Shown here: positions 8,542 to 17,256 of the stretch, one piece after another
How positions within the stretch are numbered: the stretch's first letter is position 1
How the letters are laid out: every line of letters begins with the position of its first letter
Assembly: GCA_964598765.1 (NCBI GenBank)
Contig: CAZRCZ010000009.1
Location: forward strand, 98,824-162,823
Length of the DNA: 64,000 bases
Direction of reading: 5' to 3'
Source: CAZRCZ01 sp964598765
GTDB lineage: Bacteria; Sumerlaeota; Sumerlaeia; MVZB01; JAJFLK01
Made by a program: the position numbers and the translations under genes
Notes under the pieces: model-generated
What the model saw: the letters and a program-made list of their open reading frames with translations, nothing else
What the model was told of the DNA's origin: nothing
Database searches by the model: none

Positions 8542-8581
8542 CCTCCCGTAACCTAGGGAGGCCAAGAATGTATCCTAGGGA
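8542..8581. repeat. Short stem-loop plus direct repeat upstream of the HPr gene
   Basis: CCTCCC (8542-8547) can pair with GGGAGG (8556-8561) across an eight-base loop. CCTAGGGA occurs twice (8552-8559 and 8574-8581). There is no T tract, so it is a weak terminator candidate for the ferredoxin gene; it could also be a leader element of the ptsH transcript. Function unknown. Confidence 0.4.
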
Positions 8582-8641
8582 CGGACGGACGAACGATCAG
8601 GGGGAGAAACCGCCCGCGCCGCCCCCGGATTGAGGAATGAT

Positions 8642-8947
8642 TTGAATCCGACGGAAAACAAAGCCCCCAGTCAGACGGCCCACCGGGTCACGGTCCACAT
8701 CAAGAACCGGCTGGGGCTTCATCTCCGCCCGGCTTCGAGGTTGGTGAAGCTGGCAAGCGAGTTCGCCGACTGCGAAATCACCCTCTCCAAGGATGGCCAG
8801 CAAGTCAACGCCAAGAGCATCATGGGGGTCATCATGCTCGCGGCGGAGCAGGGAAGCGAATTGACCATCGAGGCGACAGGGGATTCGGCGGGGCAGGCCG
8901 TGGCCGCGCTGTTGCAATTGGTGGACAGCGGGTTCGGCGAAGAATAA
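8642..8947 (+). CDS. ptsH: HPr phosphocarrier protein
   Basis: About 101 residues. The TTG at 8642 is chosen because GAGGA lies six to ten bases upstream; a TTG at 8630 in the same frame is the alternative, and there is no in-frame ATG near. The active-site sequence NRLGLHLRPASRLVKLA carries the phosphorylatable histidine, and NAKSIMGVIMLAA carries the serine equivalent to HPr Ser46. It accepts phosphate from Enzyme I, encoded 51 bases downstream. No EII components are nearby, so a regulatory PTS role is plausible. Confidence 0.93.
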   Translation: MNPTENKAPSQTAHRVTVHIKNRLGLHLRPASRLVKLASEFADCEITLSKDGQQVNAKSIMGVIMLAAEQGSELTIEATGDSAGQAVAALLQLVDSGFGEE

Positions 8948-8998
8948 GAGCAAGAGTTAAGAGCAAAAAAAGCGGATTGCGGCTCAAAGAGAGTCGGC

Positions 8999-10822
8999 AT
9001 GATCATGCCGGTTGAAAGCAAACGGTCGGTTGTCTTGCGCGGGATCGCGGCGTCGCCCGGCATCCACATCGGGCGGGTGGTTGCCTATAATCCGATGTTT
9101 TCCGCCTTGGGCCCGAGCCGGGTTCCGGCCTACCGGATTCCGGCGCAAATCCGGCTCCTTGAGGAGGGGCTGGCCAAGGCGCGGGACGAAATCCGGCAAC
9201 TTCAGGAAAAGCTTCGCAAATCGCTCGACGACGCCCACGCGGCCATTTTCGACTCCCATCTTCTTTTCGTCGAGGATCCCGCGCTCAAGGAAAAAACCGT
9301 TGCTCGAATTCGTTCCAATCAGGAGAGCGCGGCCTACGCTCTCATGTCGGTGATCCGCGAACTCGCCGAACAGTTCGGGCGGATGCAGGACGCCTATATT
9401 TCCTCGCGCGCGACCGACGTGTTCGACATTGGACGGCGCATTTCTCGCCATCTCTTGGCGGATGAGCAGAACGCGCCGACGCAGAGGTTCAGCGGCGAAG
9501 TCATCATATTCGCGCACGATTTGAGTCCATCGGACACGGCTCAACTCGATCATGCGCGGGTCAAGGCGTTCGCCACGGAAATCGGCGGACCGACCTCGCA
9601 CACCGCGATTCTGGCGAAGGGATTGGAGATTCCGGCGGTCGTGGGCGTGGGAACGCTCTTGCCGCACGTCACGGCCAACACCACGGCGATCGTGGACGGC
9701 TACGAGGGAACGGTCACGCTCAACCCCGCTCCGGCGGAGCTCAAAAAGGCACGCAACCGCCATCGGCGGCGGATGATCGAGGAGCGGAATCTTGAAAAAC
9801 TGAAGACTCTCCCCGCTGAAACGCTCGACGGGTATCGGGTGGAGCTATCGGCCAATCTGGAACTGCCCGACGAAATTCCGCATATCCTCGCGCATGGAGC
9901 CGACGGCATCGGGCTTTTTCGGACCGAATTCCTTTACCTGAATCGAGAGCGTCTTCCGGGCGAGGAAGAGCAATTCGACATTTACCGCCGAACGTTGGAG
10001 AGCCTTGCCCCCGGAAGCGTCATCTTCCGAACGCTGGACGTCGGGGGAGACAAGCTCATCACCAACGGCTCGGTCGAGCGGGAAATGAATCCTTTCCTCG
10101 GTCTGCGGGCGATTCGGTATTGTCTGAAGCATCGCGATTTGTTTAAGACGCAACTCCGCGCCCTGTTACGCGCGTCGGCGTTTGGCCGGGCCAAAATCAT
10201 GTTTCCGCTCGTCACTTCCGTTTCGGAAATCATCGAGGCGAAGGCGGCATTGGAGGAAGCCAAGAAGGGACTGGCAAGCCAAGGCTTGCGATTCGACGAA
10301 GCGATGGAGGTCGGCATGATCGCCGAGATTCCGTCGGCGGCGTTGATCGCCGATCAATTCGCCGACGAGGTGGATTTTTTCTCCATCGGGACCAACGACC
10401 TGATCCAATACACGTTGGCGGTGGATCGCGCGAACGAAAAGGTGGCCCCCCTCTACGATCCTTATCATCCGGCAATTTTGCGGTTGATCCGGCGGGTGAT
10501 TGACGCCGCGCACCGGGCCGGAATTTGGGTCGGCGTCTGCGGCGAAATGTCCGCCCATCCCCCGACGGCGTTGCTCCTTCTCGGCATGGGGGTGGATCAA
10601 TTTTCGATGGGGTCGCACGCGATACCGGAGATTAAGCATCTTTTCCGGAGCGCGCGCCTTGCCGACGCCCGCCGATTGGCAAGCGAGGTTTACGCGCTCG
10701 GATCTTCGGCGGAAATCCGCTCGCGCGTCGAGGGGGCGCATCGGAATTTGATGAAGACGGGAAAGAAGGATGGGGTTGGGATCACACCGAATGACAAAAC
10801 CTCTCATTATGCGTCCGATTGA
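8999..10822 (+). CDS. ptsI: Phosphoenolpyruvate--protein phosphotransferase (PTS Enzyme I)
   Basis: 607 residues. Domains in order: an N-terminal HPr-binding helical domain (GIAASPGIHIGRV start), the phosphohistidine domain with GGPTSHTAILAKGLEIPAVVG in two parts containing the active His, and the PEP-binding TIM barrel (GADGIGLFRTEFLYL, FRTLDVGGDK, FFSIGTNDLIQYTLAVDR, and the active Cys in GVCGEMSA). It transfers phosphate from PEP to HPr. The gene sits directly after ptsH, the standard order. A C-terminal tail of about 25 residues (KTGKKDGVGITPND and beyond) is not part of the family core. Confidence 0.97.
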   Translation: MIMPVESKRSVVLRGIAASPGIHIGRVVAYNPMFSALGPSRVPAYRIPAQIRLLEEGLAKARDEIRQLQEKLRKSLDDAHAAIFDSHLLFVEDPALKEKTVARIRSNQESAAYALMSVIRELAEQFGRMQDAYISSRATDVFDIGRRISRHLLADEQNAPTQRFSGEVIIFAHDLSPSDTAQLDHARVKAFATEIGGPTSHTAILAKGLEIPAVVGVGTLLPHVTANTTAIVDGYEGTVTLNPAPAELKKARNRHRRRMIEERNLEKLKTLPAETLDGYRVELSANLELPDEIPHILAHGADGIGLFRTEFLYLNRERLPGEEEQFDIYRRTLESLAPGSVIFRTLDVGGDKLITNGSVEREMNPFLGLRAIRYCLKHRDLFKTQLRALLRASAFGRAKIMFPLVTSVSEIIEAKAALEEAKKGLASQGLRFDEAMEVGMIAEIPSAALIADQFADEVDFFSIGTNDLIQYTLAVDRANEKVAPLYDPYHPAILRLIRRVIDAAHRAGIWVGVCGEMSAHPPTALLLLGMGVDQFSMGSHAIPEIKHLFRSARLADARRLASEVYALGSSAEIRSRVEGAHRNLMKTGKKDGVGITPNDKTSHYASD

Positions 10823-10849
10823 TGATCCGATTCGTCGGGGATTCCCCGC

Positions 10850-12808
10850 GTGAATTTTCAGAAAACCCGCGGCTTTCTTTTATTTGCGTTAGCGGTCGCA
10901 GTCTTTCTGGTCTATCTGTCAACCGCCGCGCCCGGAGCGTGGTGGGGAGACGGCTTGGAATTCACTTGCGCCGCCAAGACGCTTGGAATTCCTCACCCGA
11001 CCGGTTATCCGCTCTATTTGCTGTTGGGCTTCGGCGCGATTCACGCGCTGGGATTTCTGGATCCGGGACGCGCGATGACGGTGATGTCGGCGTCTTTCTG
11101 CGCCGGGTCGGTTTGGATTTTGGCGGAGGTGATTGACCGGATAATCGGACGCCATGGAGACGGGGCGACGCGGGAACGCGGAGAAGCCAAAGCAAACGAA
11201 GGAGCAACATCACGCGAGAGCAAACCTTGCGGCTCGGTCTCCGTGGTCGCGGGCGCGACGTTGATCTTCGCCTTCACGCGAACGCTTTGGGAGCACGCCA
11301 CGTTCGCCGAAGTGTATCCTCTGACGCTTCTTTTGGTCGTCGCCATGGTCGCGCTGGCCGAACGCGCGCCCAAGTTGAACCCCGAATCGTCCTCAAAATG
11401 GGTTGTCGGCATGGGTATCCTTTGGGGGTTGGCTCTGCTGAATCATTACAGCGCCGCCGCAATTTTTCCTCTTCTTCTCCTCACGCTCATCTCCGCGTCG
11501 CCGCGTCGCCGCGTCTTCTTTTCCCTCTCCATTTTTGCCGCCGTTAGCTCGCCTTTTCTTCTCGGTTACCTGTATCCTCCGCTTCGCGCGTCAGCCAATC
11601 CGCCGATCAACTTCGGCGACCCCTCGAACTGGAAAAGATTTCTCTGGATGCTGAAAGGGGGAAGTTACGTCGGTCAAAACTGGCTGGGGGGTCAATCCCC
11701 CCTGCTCGCGGTTCTGAGCGGCATCGGCTTCTGGCTCGATTGGTGGGGACGGCAATTTCTGGCCGAACCGTTGGCCTTCGGCTTGATTCGTGTTCGGAAT
11801 TTGACCGAACCCTTGTATGCCTCCTATCTGATTTTCGGATTTGTGATTTCCGCGTATGCCTTGGCGGGATGTTGTCTGTTGAGCCAAAATCGTCCGGCAT
11901 GGGGAATCGGCTTGATTGCCTCTTTGCTCATTACCGCGCTCTTCTCGATTCTTTACCCGATCCCCGACCGCGACGCTTATTTCCTTCCCGCCTTGCCCGC
12001 CGCGACGCTGGGATGGATCGAGTTGATTTTATTCCTTTCCAAGCAGAAGCAACCGAGCCGCGACCATAATGGAGCTTCCGACAACCAAGAAGTCGCAAGT
12101 TGGTCGCTTCCTTACGGTCGCGGCTCGGACGGATCTTTGCCACCGCAACCCCTCTCCCTTTCCAAGGGAGTGGGTAGGGTGAGGGTTCACTTCTTGCTTT
12201 ATGCTCCGCTTGTTATCGGGTTGCTTCTTCTGGCCGAACATTATCCCCACGTCAATAAATCATGGGACGACGGACCGAAGCGCTGGGCCGATGCCGTCCT
12301 CAAGGCGTTGCCTCCCGATTCGTTGATTCTCACGCGACAGGGATCCGACGCGGAGATTTATGCCCTCTGGCATGAACAAATCGTGAACGGTCAACGCCCC
12401 GACGTCACGGTCTTCGGAACCGGATTTATTTTTTCCGGCTGGTATCGGAAATACTTCGATTATCCCGGTCGTCCGAAATTGCCGCTCTTCATTACGGACC
12501 GCCCGCCCGGGGATAAAGGTGTCTTCGACGTCGCTCTGATCGGCGGGGTGATTTTGCCCAACGCGGGCAATCACCGCGTTTTTTCGACCTACATGGACGA
12601 AACGCTCCGCAACGACCTCGCCCCCCGCCCCTTCGTCCGTCTCTTGCCCGATGCTTATTATTCCCAAACCGAATATCGCCTCAACCCTCCGGGGCCGGTG
12701 CTTTATGAACTTCATGCCGAACCTCGGCTTGATGAATTCGTGCGCAAAAAGTTCTTCGAGATTTTCGGTCAGCCACCGCCGTCGGAAAGCGGCGCCACCT
12801 CAAAATAA
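10850..12808 (+). CDS. DUF2723 (TMEM260/GT117-like) multi-pass membrane protein with repeat insertions
   Basis: 652 residues from a GTG start at 10850. The N-terminal signature is APGAWWGDGLEFTCAAKTLG then HPTGYPLYLLLGFG, the DUF2723 hallmark (GD..E at a luminal/periplasmic loop). About ten hydrophobic helices follow, then a soluble C-terminal domain (LPPDSLILTRQGSDAEIYAL). Relatives include protein O-mannosyltransferase-like TMEM260. Two loops look foreign. One is around residues 101-124 (DGATRERGEAKANEG). The other is at about 419-446 (LPYGRGSDGSLPPQ, LSLSKGVGRVRV), which is encoded by two dispersed repeat units at 12105-12130 and 12149-12186. The reading frame survives, so the gene is probably functional. 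Confidence 0.85.
   Translation: MNFQKTRGFLLFALAVAVFLVYLSTAAPGAWWGDGLEFTCAAKTLGIPHPTGYPLYLLLGFGAIHALGFLDPGRAMTVMSASFCAGSVWILAEVIDRIIGRHGDGATRERGEAKANEGATSRESKPCGSVSVVAGATLIFAFTRTLWEHATFAEVYPLTLLLVVAMVALAERAPKLNPESSSKWVVGMGILWGLALLNHYSAAAIFPLLLLTLISASPRRRVFFSLSIFAAVSSPFLLGYLYPPLRASANPPINFGDPSNWKRFLWMLKGGSYVGQNWLGGQSPLLAVLSGIGFWLDWWGRQFLAEPLAFGLIRVRNLTEPLYASYLIFGFVISAYALAGCCLLSQNRPAWGIGLIASLLITALFSILYPIPDRDAYFLPALPAATLGWIELILFLSKQKQPSRDHNGASDNQEVASWSLPYGRGSDGSLPPQPLSLSKGVGRVRVHFLLYAPLVIGLLLLAEHYPHVNKSWDDGPKRWADAVLKALPPDSLILTRQGSDAEIYALWHEQIVNGQRPDVTVFGTGFIFSGWYRKYFDYPGRPKLPLFITDRPPGDKGVFDVALIGGVILPNAGNHRVFSTYMDETLRNDLAPRPFVRLLPDAYYSQTEYRLNPPGPVLYELHAEPRLDEFVRKKFFEIFGQPPPSESGATSK
12105..12130 (-). 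repeat. Dispersed repeat A, copy 1, inside the DUF2723 gene
   Basis: On the minus strand this reads as GAGCCGCGACCGTAAGGAAG with short flanks. It shares the core with copy 2 (24821-24863) and copy 3 (44860-44896), where it is GCCGCGACCGTCAGGGAGCG. Here it is translated as LPYGRGSDG in the hydrophilic loop of the membrane protein. Confidence 0.75.
12149..12186. repeat. Palindromic repeat inserted in frame in the DUF2723 gene
   Basis: CCCTCTCCCTTTCCAAGGGA followed by GTGGGTAGGGTGAGGG. TCCCTT pairs with AAGGGA across three bases. This phrase resembles a palindromic repeat found in many environmental bacterial genomes. It encodes PLSLSKGVGRVRV and abuts repeat A, so both insertions share one protein loop. 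Confidence 0.7.
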
Positions 12809-12905
12809 TTCGCCGCAAAAAAACGCAAATTGAGAGAGGCTGGATATACGACTCTTGCGCTCCATGCGATCTTTTGCGGCTCGAATTTCCTCGGTCGGTT
12901 ACCTA

Positions 12906-14201
12906 TCATTTTCCCACGCAATAAAGATGCTTCTCTGTCCGAAAATAAATTTTGCCGTCCGAAACGGCGACCGAGGCGAGCGTGAATTCGTCCACCGTAT
13001 TTCGGCTTCGAATTTTGAACTCGCGGCCGGTCGCAAGGACGACGGTTTCCCCGTCCTCGTTCGTCGCGTAAATTTTGCCGTCGGCCAGAACGGGAGAGGA
13101 CGAAAAATTGCCGCCGATCCTTTCCTTCCAAATCACGTCGCCGGTTTTGGAATCGAAGCACGTCCCGACGCCGCCGTCGTTAATCATGTAAAGAAGTCCG
13201 TCCTGCGTCACGAGCGACGGAACATAAGGACCGCCGTTTTTCTTGCTCCAGAGGACGTTGCTCGCCGTCACGTCCCCTTCGCCGCCGAGTTTGACGGCGA
13301 GGATCGGTCCGCTACTCCAGCCGCCGTAGGTAAAAACCGTGTGATCGGCGACGATGGGGCTGGGAACGGGGACCTGCAGAATCCCGGCGGCCTTCCAAAT
13401 CAGCGAGCCATCTTTCGGATTGAGCGACTCGACCCGCCCCGCCGTGTTGACGATCATCTGATCGCGCCCGTCGGCGTTGATGAAGAGAGGCGTGGAGTAG
13501 GAACGCCCTCCTTTGCCTCGATCCAACCGCCAGAGGTTTTTCCCGGTCTTCTTGTCCACGGCGAGAATGTAGGAGGCGCGGGTGTGATCGCAAAGCAGAA
13601 TCAGGCTGTCGCCATAGAGCGCGGGGGAACTGCCGTGCCCCCAAATGATGACAAACGGCTCGTAATCCTTGGCGAGATCGCGCTCCCAAATCACCTTCCC
13701 GTCGAAATCGAAACAGGCAAGCTGACCCGTGCCGAACCACGAATAAACATGCTCGCCGTCCGTCACGCAACTGGGACTGGCGAGGTTGTGTTTGGATTGG
13801 GTCGGGATGAGTGATTCGGGTTTGATCTCATGTTCCCAAAGCTGTTTGCCGTCCTTGCGGTCAAAGCCCATTGTCCAGAGGTGGACGTTGAAATTGTCGG
13901 AGTTTTCGACGGGACCTTCGTTCAATCCTCCGGCTTGCGGTCCTTTGCCGACGGGACCTTTGCCGGTTTGGAGCGTGAGAAAAATCCGGTCCCCCCACAG
14001 GATCGGCGTGGAACTTCCCTTTCCCTTGAGCGGGGTTTTCCAAAGGATATTGTCGGTCGCGCTCCAAGCGACGGGGAGATTTTTTTCGCGCGAGATGCCA
14101 TCCCCCGTAGGCCCGCGCCATTGGGGCCAGTTCTCGGCGGGGGCGACGGATGACCACCCAACCAGAATGGCGATGATAATTACCTTGAGACAAAGATTCA
14201 T
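12906..14201 (-). CDS. Secreted PQQ-like beta-propeller protein
   Basis: 431 residues. A signal peptide (KVIIIAILVGWSSVAPA) precedes ENWPQWRGPTGDGIS, the characteristic start of planctomycete/verrucomicrobial-type PQQ propellers. Repeated blades are visible: NILWKTPLKGKGSSTPI, KQLWEHEI, GKVIWERDL, KNLWRLDRG, GSLIWKAAG, GDVIWKERI, each with the W-docking motif. It is probably periplasmic; whether it binds PQQ or is only a structural propeller (BamB-like) cannot be told. AGGAGA lies 8-13 bases upstream of the ATG at 14201. Confidence 0.88.
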   Translation of the reverse strand: MNLCLKVIIIAILVGWSSVAPAENWPQWRGPTGDGISREKNLPVAWSATDNILWKTPLKGKGSSTPILWGDRIFLTLQTGKGPVGKGPQAGGLNEGPVENSDNFNVHLWTMGFDRKDGKQLWEHEIKPESLIPTQSKHNLASPSCVTDGEHVYSWFGTGQLACFDFDGKVIWERDLAKDYEPFVIIWGHGSSPALYGDSLILLCDHTRASYILAVDKKTGKNLWRLDRGKGGRSYSTPLFINADGRDQMIVNTAGRVESLNPKDGSLIWKAAGILQVPVPSPIVADHTVFTYGGWSSGPILAVKLGGEGDVTASNVLWSKKNGGPYVPSLVTQDGLLYMINDGGVGTCFDSKTGDVIWKERIGGNFSSSPVLADGKIYATNEDGETVVLATGREFKIRSRNTVDEFTLASVAVSDGKIYFRTEKHLYCVGK

Positions 14202-14374
14202 ATTTATTCTCCTCTGTCTATCTAGCCACAGATACCGACGATTTCACAGCGAGAATTTGCCCGACCTTGCTTTCGATCAGGTGGCGCATCGAGGGCTTTG
14301 CAATCACCATGCCATCCCCTCGGAGAGCGATGATTCTTCCGCGCCATTTGCGTTCTTTCGCGGCTCACTTTTCC

Positions 14375-16147
14375 TTATTGTCGCTGAATCTCAATCGAAA
14401 ACTCATAATCCGCCGCCTCTCCCGGATATGCTTCCTCGAGTTTCAATGTCCCTTTTTTCTTCCCCTTGAATTCCGCGTCGAGTCCTTGATCCAAGACGCG
14501 GCCAAAAAGCCAGCCGGAATGACGGCCCGTCCGGAAGAAGGCGAACGGTCCATGCGGGTGGAAAATCGTCGAGCCGATTTGGAATTGCTCGGCGGCAATC
14601 CAGTGGTCCGGTTCGTATCCGGCGAGCGTGTCCCCCGGAATGCGCATCGAACCGGAGGCGGTTTTAACCACGATCGGAGCCTTGGCTTCCTCGTCGCTCA
14701 ATTTCCAAGTCCAGACGACGTGGGCGTCGTTCGGAAGTTGTCGGCGATCAATTTTGTGTCGAACAAAAATCGTTCCGTTCTCCAATCGCTCGGCGCCGTG
14801 CGACAACCACGCCTTCGATGACAGTTTGCTCGTCCAGATCGGCTCCCAAAAGAACAACTTCGCCAGATAAAGTCCGTTCGACTCCAGCGAACTTAGTTTT
14901 CCCGCCGGAGGCAATTCAATTGCCTGACCGCGCGGCCAATCCATTTTCGGCAAAGGCCAATGCTCGGTCAGTTCATATTGCTGGCAGTTGTGATCGAGGG
15001 TCTGTTTGCGCGTCAGCATGTCGGGCCACGGACCTCCCATGCCGAAGCTGTGTTCCCAATAGACGAGCAACGGCTCGATCTCCGCGGGATTGGGATGGGA
15101 CAACGCCTTCAAGCGTTCCTCCTCGGCGCGAGCGCGCTCCATCGCCGTCGGAGTGCCTATCCGCACTCCTTCCCATTGCCCGCCGAATCCGCCGCGCCGA
15201 ATCGGCAAATCTTTCCCATATTTTTCCTCGACGTGGCGAAAAAATTCGCGCGGCGAGGAGATCACGATTTTCGGTTGACCCACCGATTCGTTCCAAAGTT
15301 TCGCCGCCGATGGAAGCTGGCGCGACGGGACCGACCCCCAATTATCAAAGGCGTGAAGCGCAAGCACGGCGTCATAGGCATAATGACGCTCGCGGTAGCG
15401 TTTCATCATCGCGCCGATGCCGCGCTTCATCACGTCGAGGTCTTTCCTACCGCCGTATTCCTTGGGATCGAAAATTTTCGCCGCGCCCGGATCAATCCCG
15501 TATTTCATGTAGGCGTCGGTGTAGGCGTCTTCGGAAATCCATACAAGCACAGTGCTTCCGTTCGGCGACTCCCACCAAAACGGCGTGTTGCAAACCTCAT
15601 GTGGAAGGGGCTTGGAAAGGGACTGATTGACGCCGAGGGCGAGATAGATCACGCCGTTCTCGACGAGGAATTTTGGGAGGTCAATCGGATGCCCCGGCAC
15701 GTCATCAATTACGGCCCAATCCATCATGACGCCGTTCTGTTTTCCCCATTCGGTCGGAATGCGGAAAAGTTGATCCAGCGCCCACGCGCTCATGAGCGAC
15801 GTGTGGGGGCAGACGTAGGACGCGCTCACGCCGAACCGCCCCTGATGAATCAAATCCAACAACGGCGCGTGATCCTTGTGCCGGATGAGCCATTGCTCCA
15901 ATTGCCAGAACGTCTCGAAGTTCCATCTATAGTCGGGATTCTTGATCGCCTCCTCGATTGCGTTCTCACCAGACTTGCTCGCGCTTTCGGCCATGTCCTT
16001 CGGAGGCGCGTTGAAGCCGATGTCGGTGTGGCTCATCGGCACGACGTAGATGGTTTCAATATCGGCTCGCGACGAAGCCAACCCAAAGTTGAGCCACCAA
16101 GACGCCAGGACACCAAGTTTTACGAAGATGAGGAGTTTATTGTTCAA
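14375..16147 (-). CDS. Secreted GH38-like (alpha-mannosidase N-terminal-like) protein
   Basis: 590 residues. After a short hydrophobic N terminus the catalytic-type start IYVVPMSHTDIGFNAPP has the HxD metal ligands of GH38. WNFETFWQLEQWL and MDWAVIDDVPGHPIDLP follow, the latter in the position of the GH38 nucleophile motif (D..GH), and HAFDNWG may supply another ligand. It matches the DUF5054-type group of GH38-like proteins rather than classical mannosidases. The putative signal peptide (KLGVLASWWLNFGLASS) is encoded by a copy of dispersed repeat C. The substrate is unknown. Confidence 0.78.
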   Translation of the reverse strand: MNNKLLIFVKLGVLASWWLNFGLASSRADIETIYVVPMSHTDIGFNAPPKDMAESASKSGENAIEEAIKNPDYRWNFETFWQLEQWLIRHKDHAPLLDLIHQGRFGVSASYVCPHTSLMSAWALDQLFRIPTEWGKQNGVMMDWAVIDDVPGHPIDLPKFLVENGVIYLALGVNQSLSKPLPHEVCNTPFWWESPNGSTVLVWISEDAYTDAYMKYGIDPGAAKIFDPKEYGGRKDLDVMKRGIGAMMKRYRERHYAYDAVLALHAFDNWGSVPSRQLPSAAKLWNESVGQPKIVISSPREFFRHVEEKYGKDLPIRRGGFGGQWEGVRIGTPTAMERARAEEERLKALSHPNPAEIEPLLVYWEHSFGMGGPWPDMLTRKQTLDHNCQQYELTEHWPLPKMDWPRGQAIELPPAGKLSSLESNGLYLAKLFFWEPIWTSKLSSKAWLSHGAERLENGTIFVRHKIDRRQLPNDAHVVWTWKLSDEEAKAPIVVKTASGSMRIPGDTLAGYEPDHWIAAEQFQIGSTIFHPHGPFAFFRTGRHSGWLFGRVLDQGLDAEFKGKKKGTLKLEEAYPGEAADYEFSIEIQRQ

Positions 16148-16175
16148 TTCTTCTTTGTGCCTTAGTGTCTTGGTG
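16094..16175. repeat. Inverted pair of dispersed repeat C
   Basis: Left arm CCACCAAGACGCCAGGACAC (from 16095) and right arm TCTTTGTGCCTTAGTGTCTT (within 16149-16175) are inverted copies of the same CACCAAGACACCAAG-type unit. The left arm lies within the coding sequence of the GH38-like protein and the right arm just upstream of it. The same pairing occurs at 51341-51504, and a similar unit at 60554-60755. Confidence 0.7.
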
Positions 16176-16199
16176 ATTGAGCAAAATAAATCCGCCGAC

Positions 16200-16676
16200 T
16201 TAGCTCCCGATTTCGACGTTCAGGCGTTCCCACGTATCGGGATTTAGCCGCTTGATCCAAGCGTCGGCCCGCTCGGCGTGTCCCTTGAAAACCGGCGTGA
16301 TCCAATAAATCCAATCGGGAAAAGCATACTTGGCGTCGGTTGCCGATGGCACCGGCGGCGAATCGGGATGGCTGTGATAGACACCCAAAAGAATCAATCC
16401 GTTCTTTTGAGCCACCGCCTCGGCGTGGAGATACGTGGCGCGATCAATCGAGTAATGGTGACGCGGATCCGAAAAATGGCGGTTCGCGGTCGGCAGAATC
16501 GCGGTCACATGCGCGAGATTTCCTTCCCATCGCCCCGCCAAAAAACCGCAGGCTTCCTTCGGATATTCCCGTATTGCCTGCGCCTCGATTTCGGTTTGGC
16601 TGGAAGCTGAAATCCTGACGAAAACGTCCATCGAGGTCGCATACGTTTCGACGACGTGGAACGGTTCCGCTTCCAT
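16200..16676 (-). CDS. JAMM/MPN (Mov34) metalloprotease, sulfur-carrier processing type
   Basis: 158 residues. The JAMM zinc motif is complete: Glu in KEACGFLAGR and GVYHSHPDSPPVPSATD fitting HxHx10D. Bacterial relatives (Mec+, HcyD) trim or hydrolyse C-terminal adducts of ubiquitin-like sulfur carriers. The gene lies 40 bases after the MoaD-NIL gene in the same operon, whose product has an internal Gly-Gly, a natural cleavage target. The start may be 16676 or the Met at 16631 (MDVFVRIS), where family similarity begins. Confidence 0.9.
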   Translation of the reverse strand: MEAEPFHVVETYATSMDVFVRISASSQTEIEAQAIREYPKEACGFLAGRWEGNLAHVTAILPTANRHFSDPRHHYSIDRATYLHAEAVAQKNGLILLGVYHSHPDSPPVPSATDAKYAFPDWIYWITPVFKGHAERADAWIKRLNPDTWERLNVEIGS

Positions 16677-16716
16677 ATCTCGATTTTACAATTTCAAAGC
16701 GAGGCTCGGCGAGCAA

Positions 16717-17250
16717 TTATTCAATGACGTTTTTCTCGACCGGCTCGACCGTCACGCCAAGACCTTCAAGCCAACTTCGCGCCGAGGTGATATGCTCTTC
16801 CGAGCCTTCCAATTCCAAAGCCACAAGCCCGATTTCATTGCTGACCGACGCGGTCCGGATGTTGGCGATCACGTCGAATTTTTTCATCAGCTCCCAAAGG
16901 ATCGGGCGTTTGATGAGCTTTTGTGGAAACGTGAGGTAAAATTTCTCGCGCAAGTTGGCCGGATCGCCGATGCTCACCCCTCCGGCGATGGCGGGCACGA
17001 TGGAAATTTTGTCCCCCTCCTTGATCGGCGTGTCGAGGTTTTTCAAGAACCGGATGTCCTCGTCATTGAGATAGATGTTCACGAAGCGGCGGAGTTTTCC
17101 TTCGCCGTCGAGCAATCGCTCGCCGATGCCCGCGTATTGCGCTTCGAGATTGGCGATCAATTCCCGCGCCGTGGTCCCGTTGACGGCGACCTCGGCCTTG
17201 CCTTGCGTCAATTTTTGAAGCGGTTGCGGAATGCGAATGGTGACCGGCAT
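16717..17250 (-). CDS. MoaD/ThiS-type sulfur carrier fused to a NIL domain
   Basis: 177 residues. Residues 1-91 form a ubiquitin-like MoaD domain (VTIRIPQPLQKLT, LRRFVNIYLNDEDIRFL, EGDKISIVPAIAGG). The terminal Gly-Gly of a carrier falls at residues 90-91, not at the C terminus. Residues 100-177 are a NIL ligand-binding domain (YLTFPQKLIKRPILWEL, NEIGLVALELEG), as found beside methionine ABC transporters. The carrier should be activated only after cleavage behind GG, probably by the JAMM protease encoded next. It starts six bases after the TusA-like gene. I infer a role in cysteine, homocysteine or methionine synthesis. Confidence 0.88.
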   Translation of the reverse strand: MPVTIRIPQPLQKLTQGKAEVAVNGTTARELIANLEAQYAGIGERLLDGEGKLRRFVNIYLNDEDIRFLKNLDTPIKEGDKISIVPAIAGGVSIGDPANLREKFYLTFPQKLIKRPILWELMKKFDVIANIRTASVSNEIGLVALELEGSEEHITSARSWLEGLGVTVEPVEKNVIE

Positions 17251-17256
17251 GATGGT

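Noticed and set aside
12784..12830. Possible terminator after the DUF2723 gene (GCGGCG...CGCCGC followed by A7)
   Set aside because: The tract after the stem is A, not T, on the coding strand, and the loop is long; no intrinsic terminator is supported on either strand.
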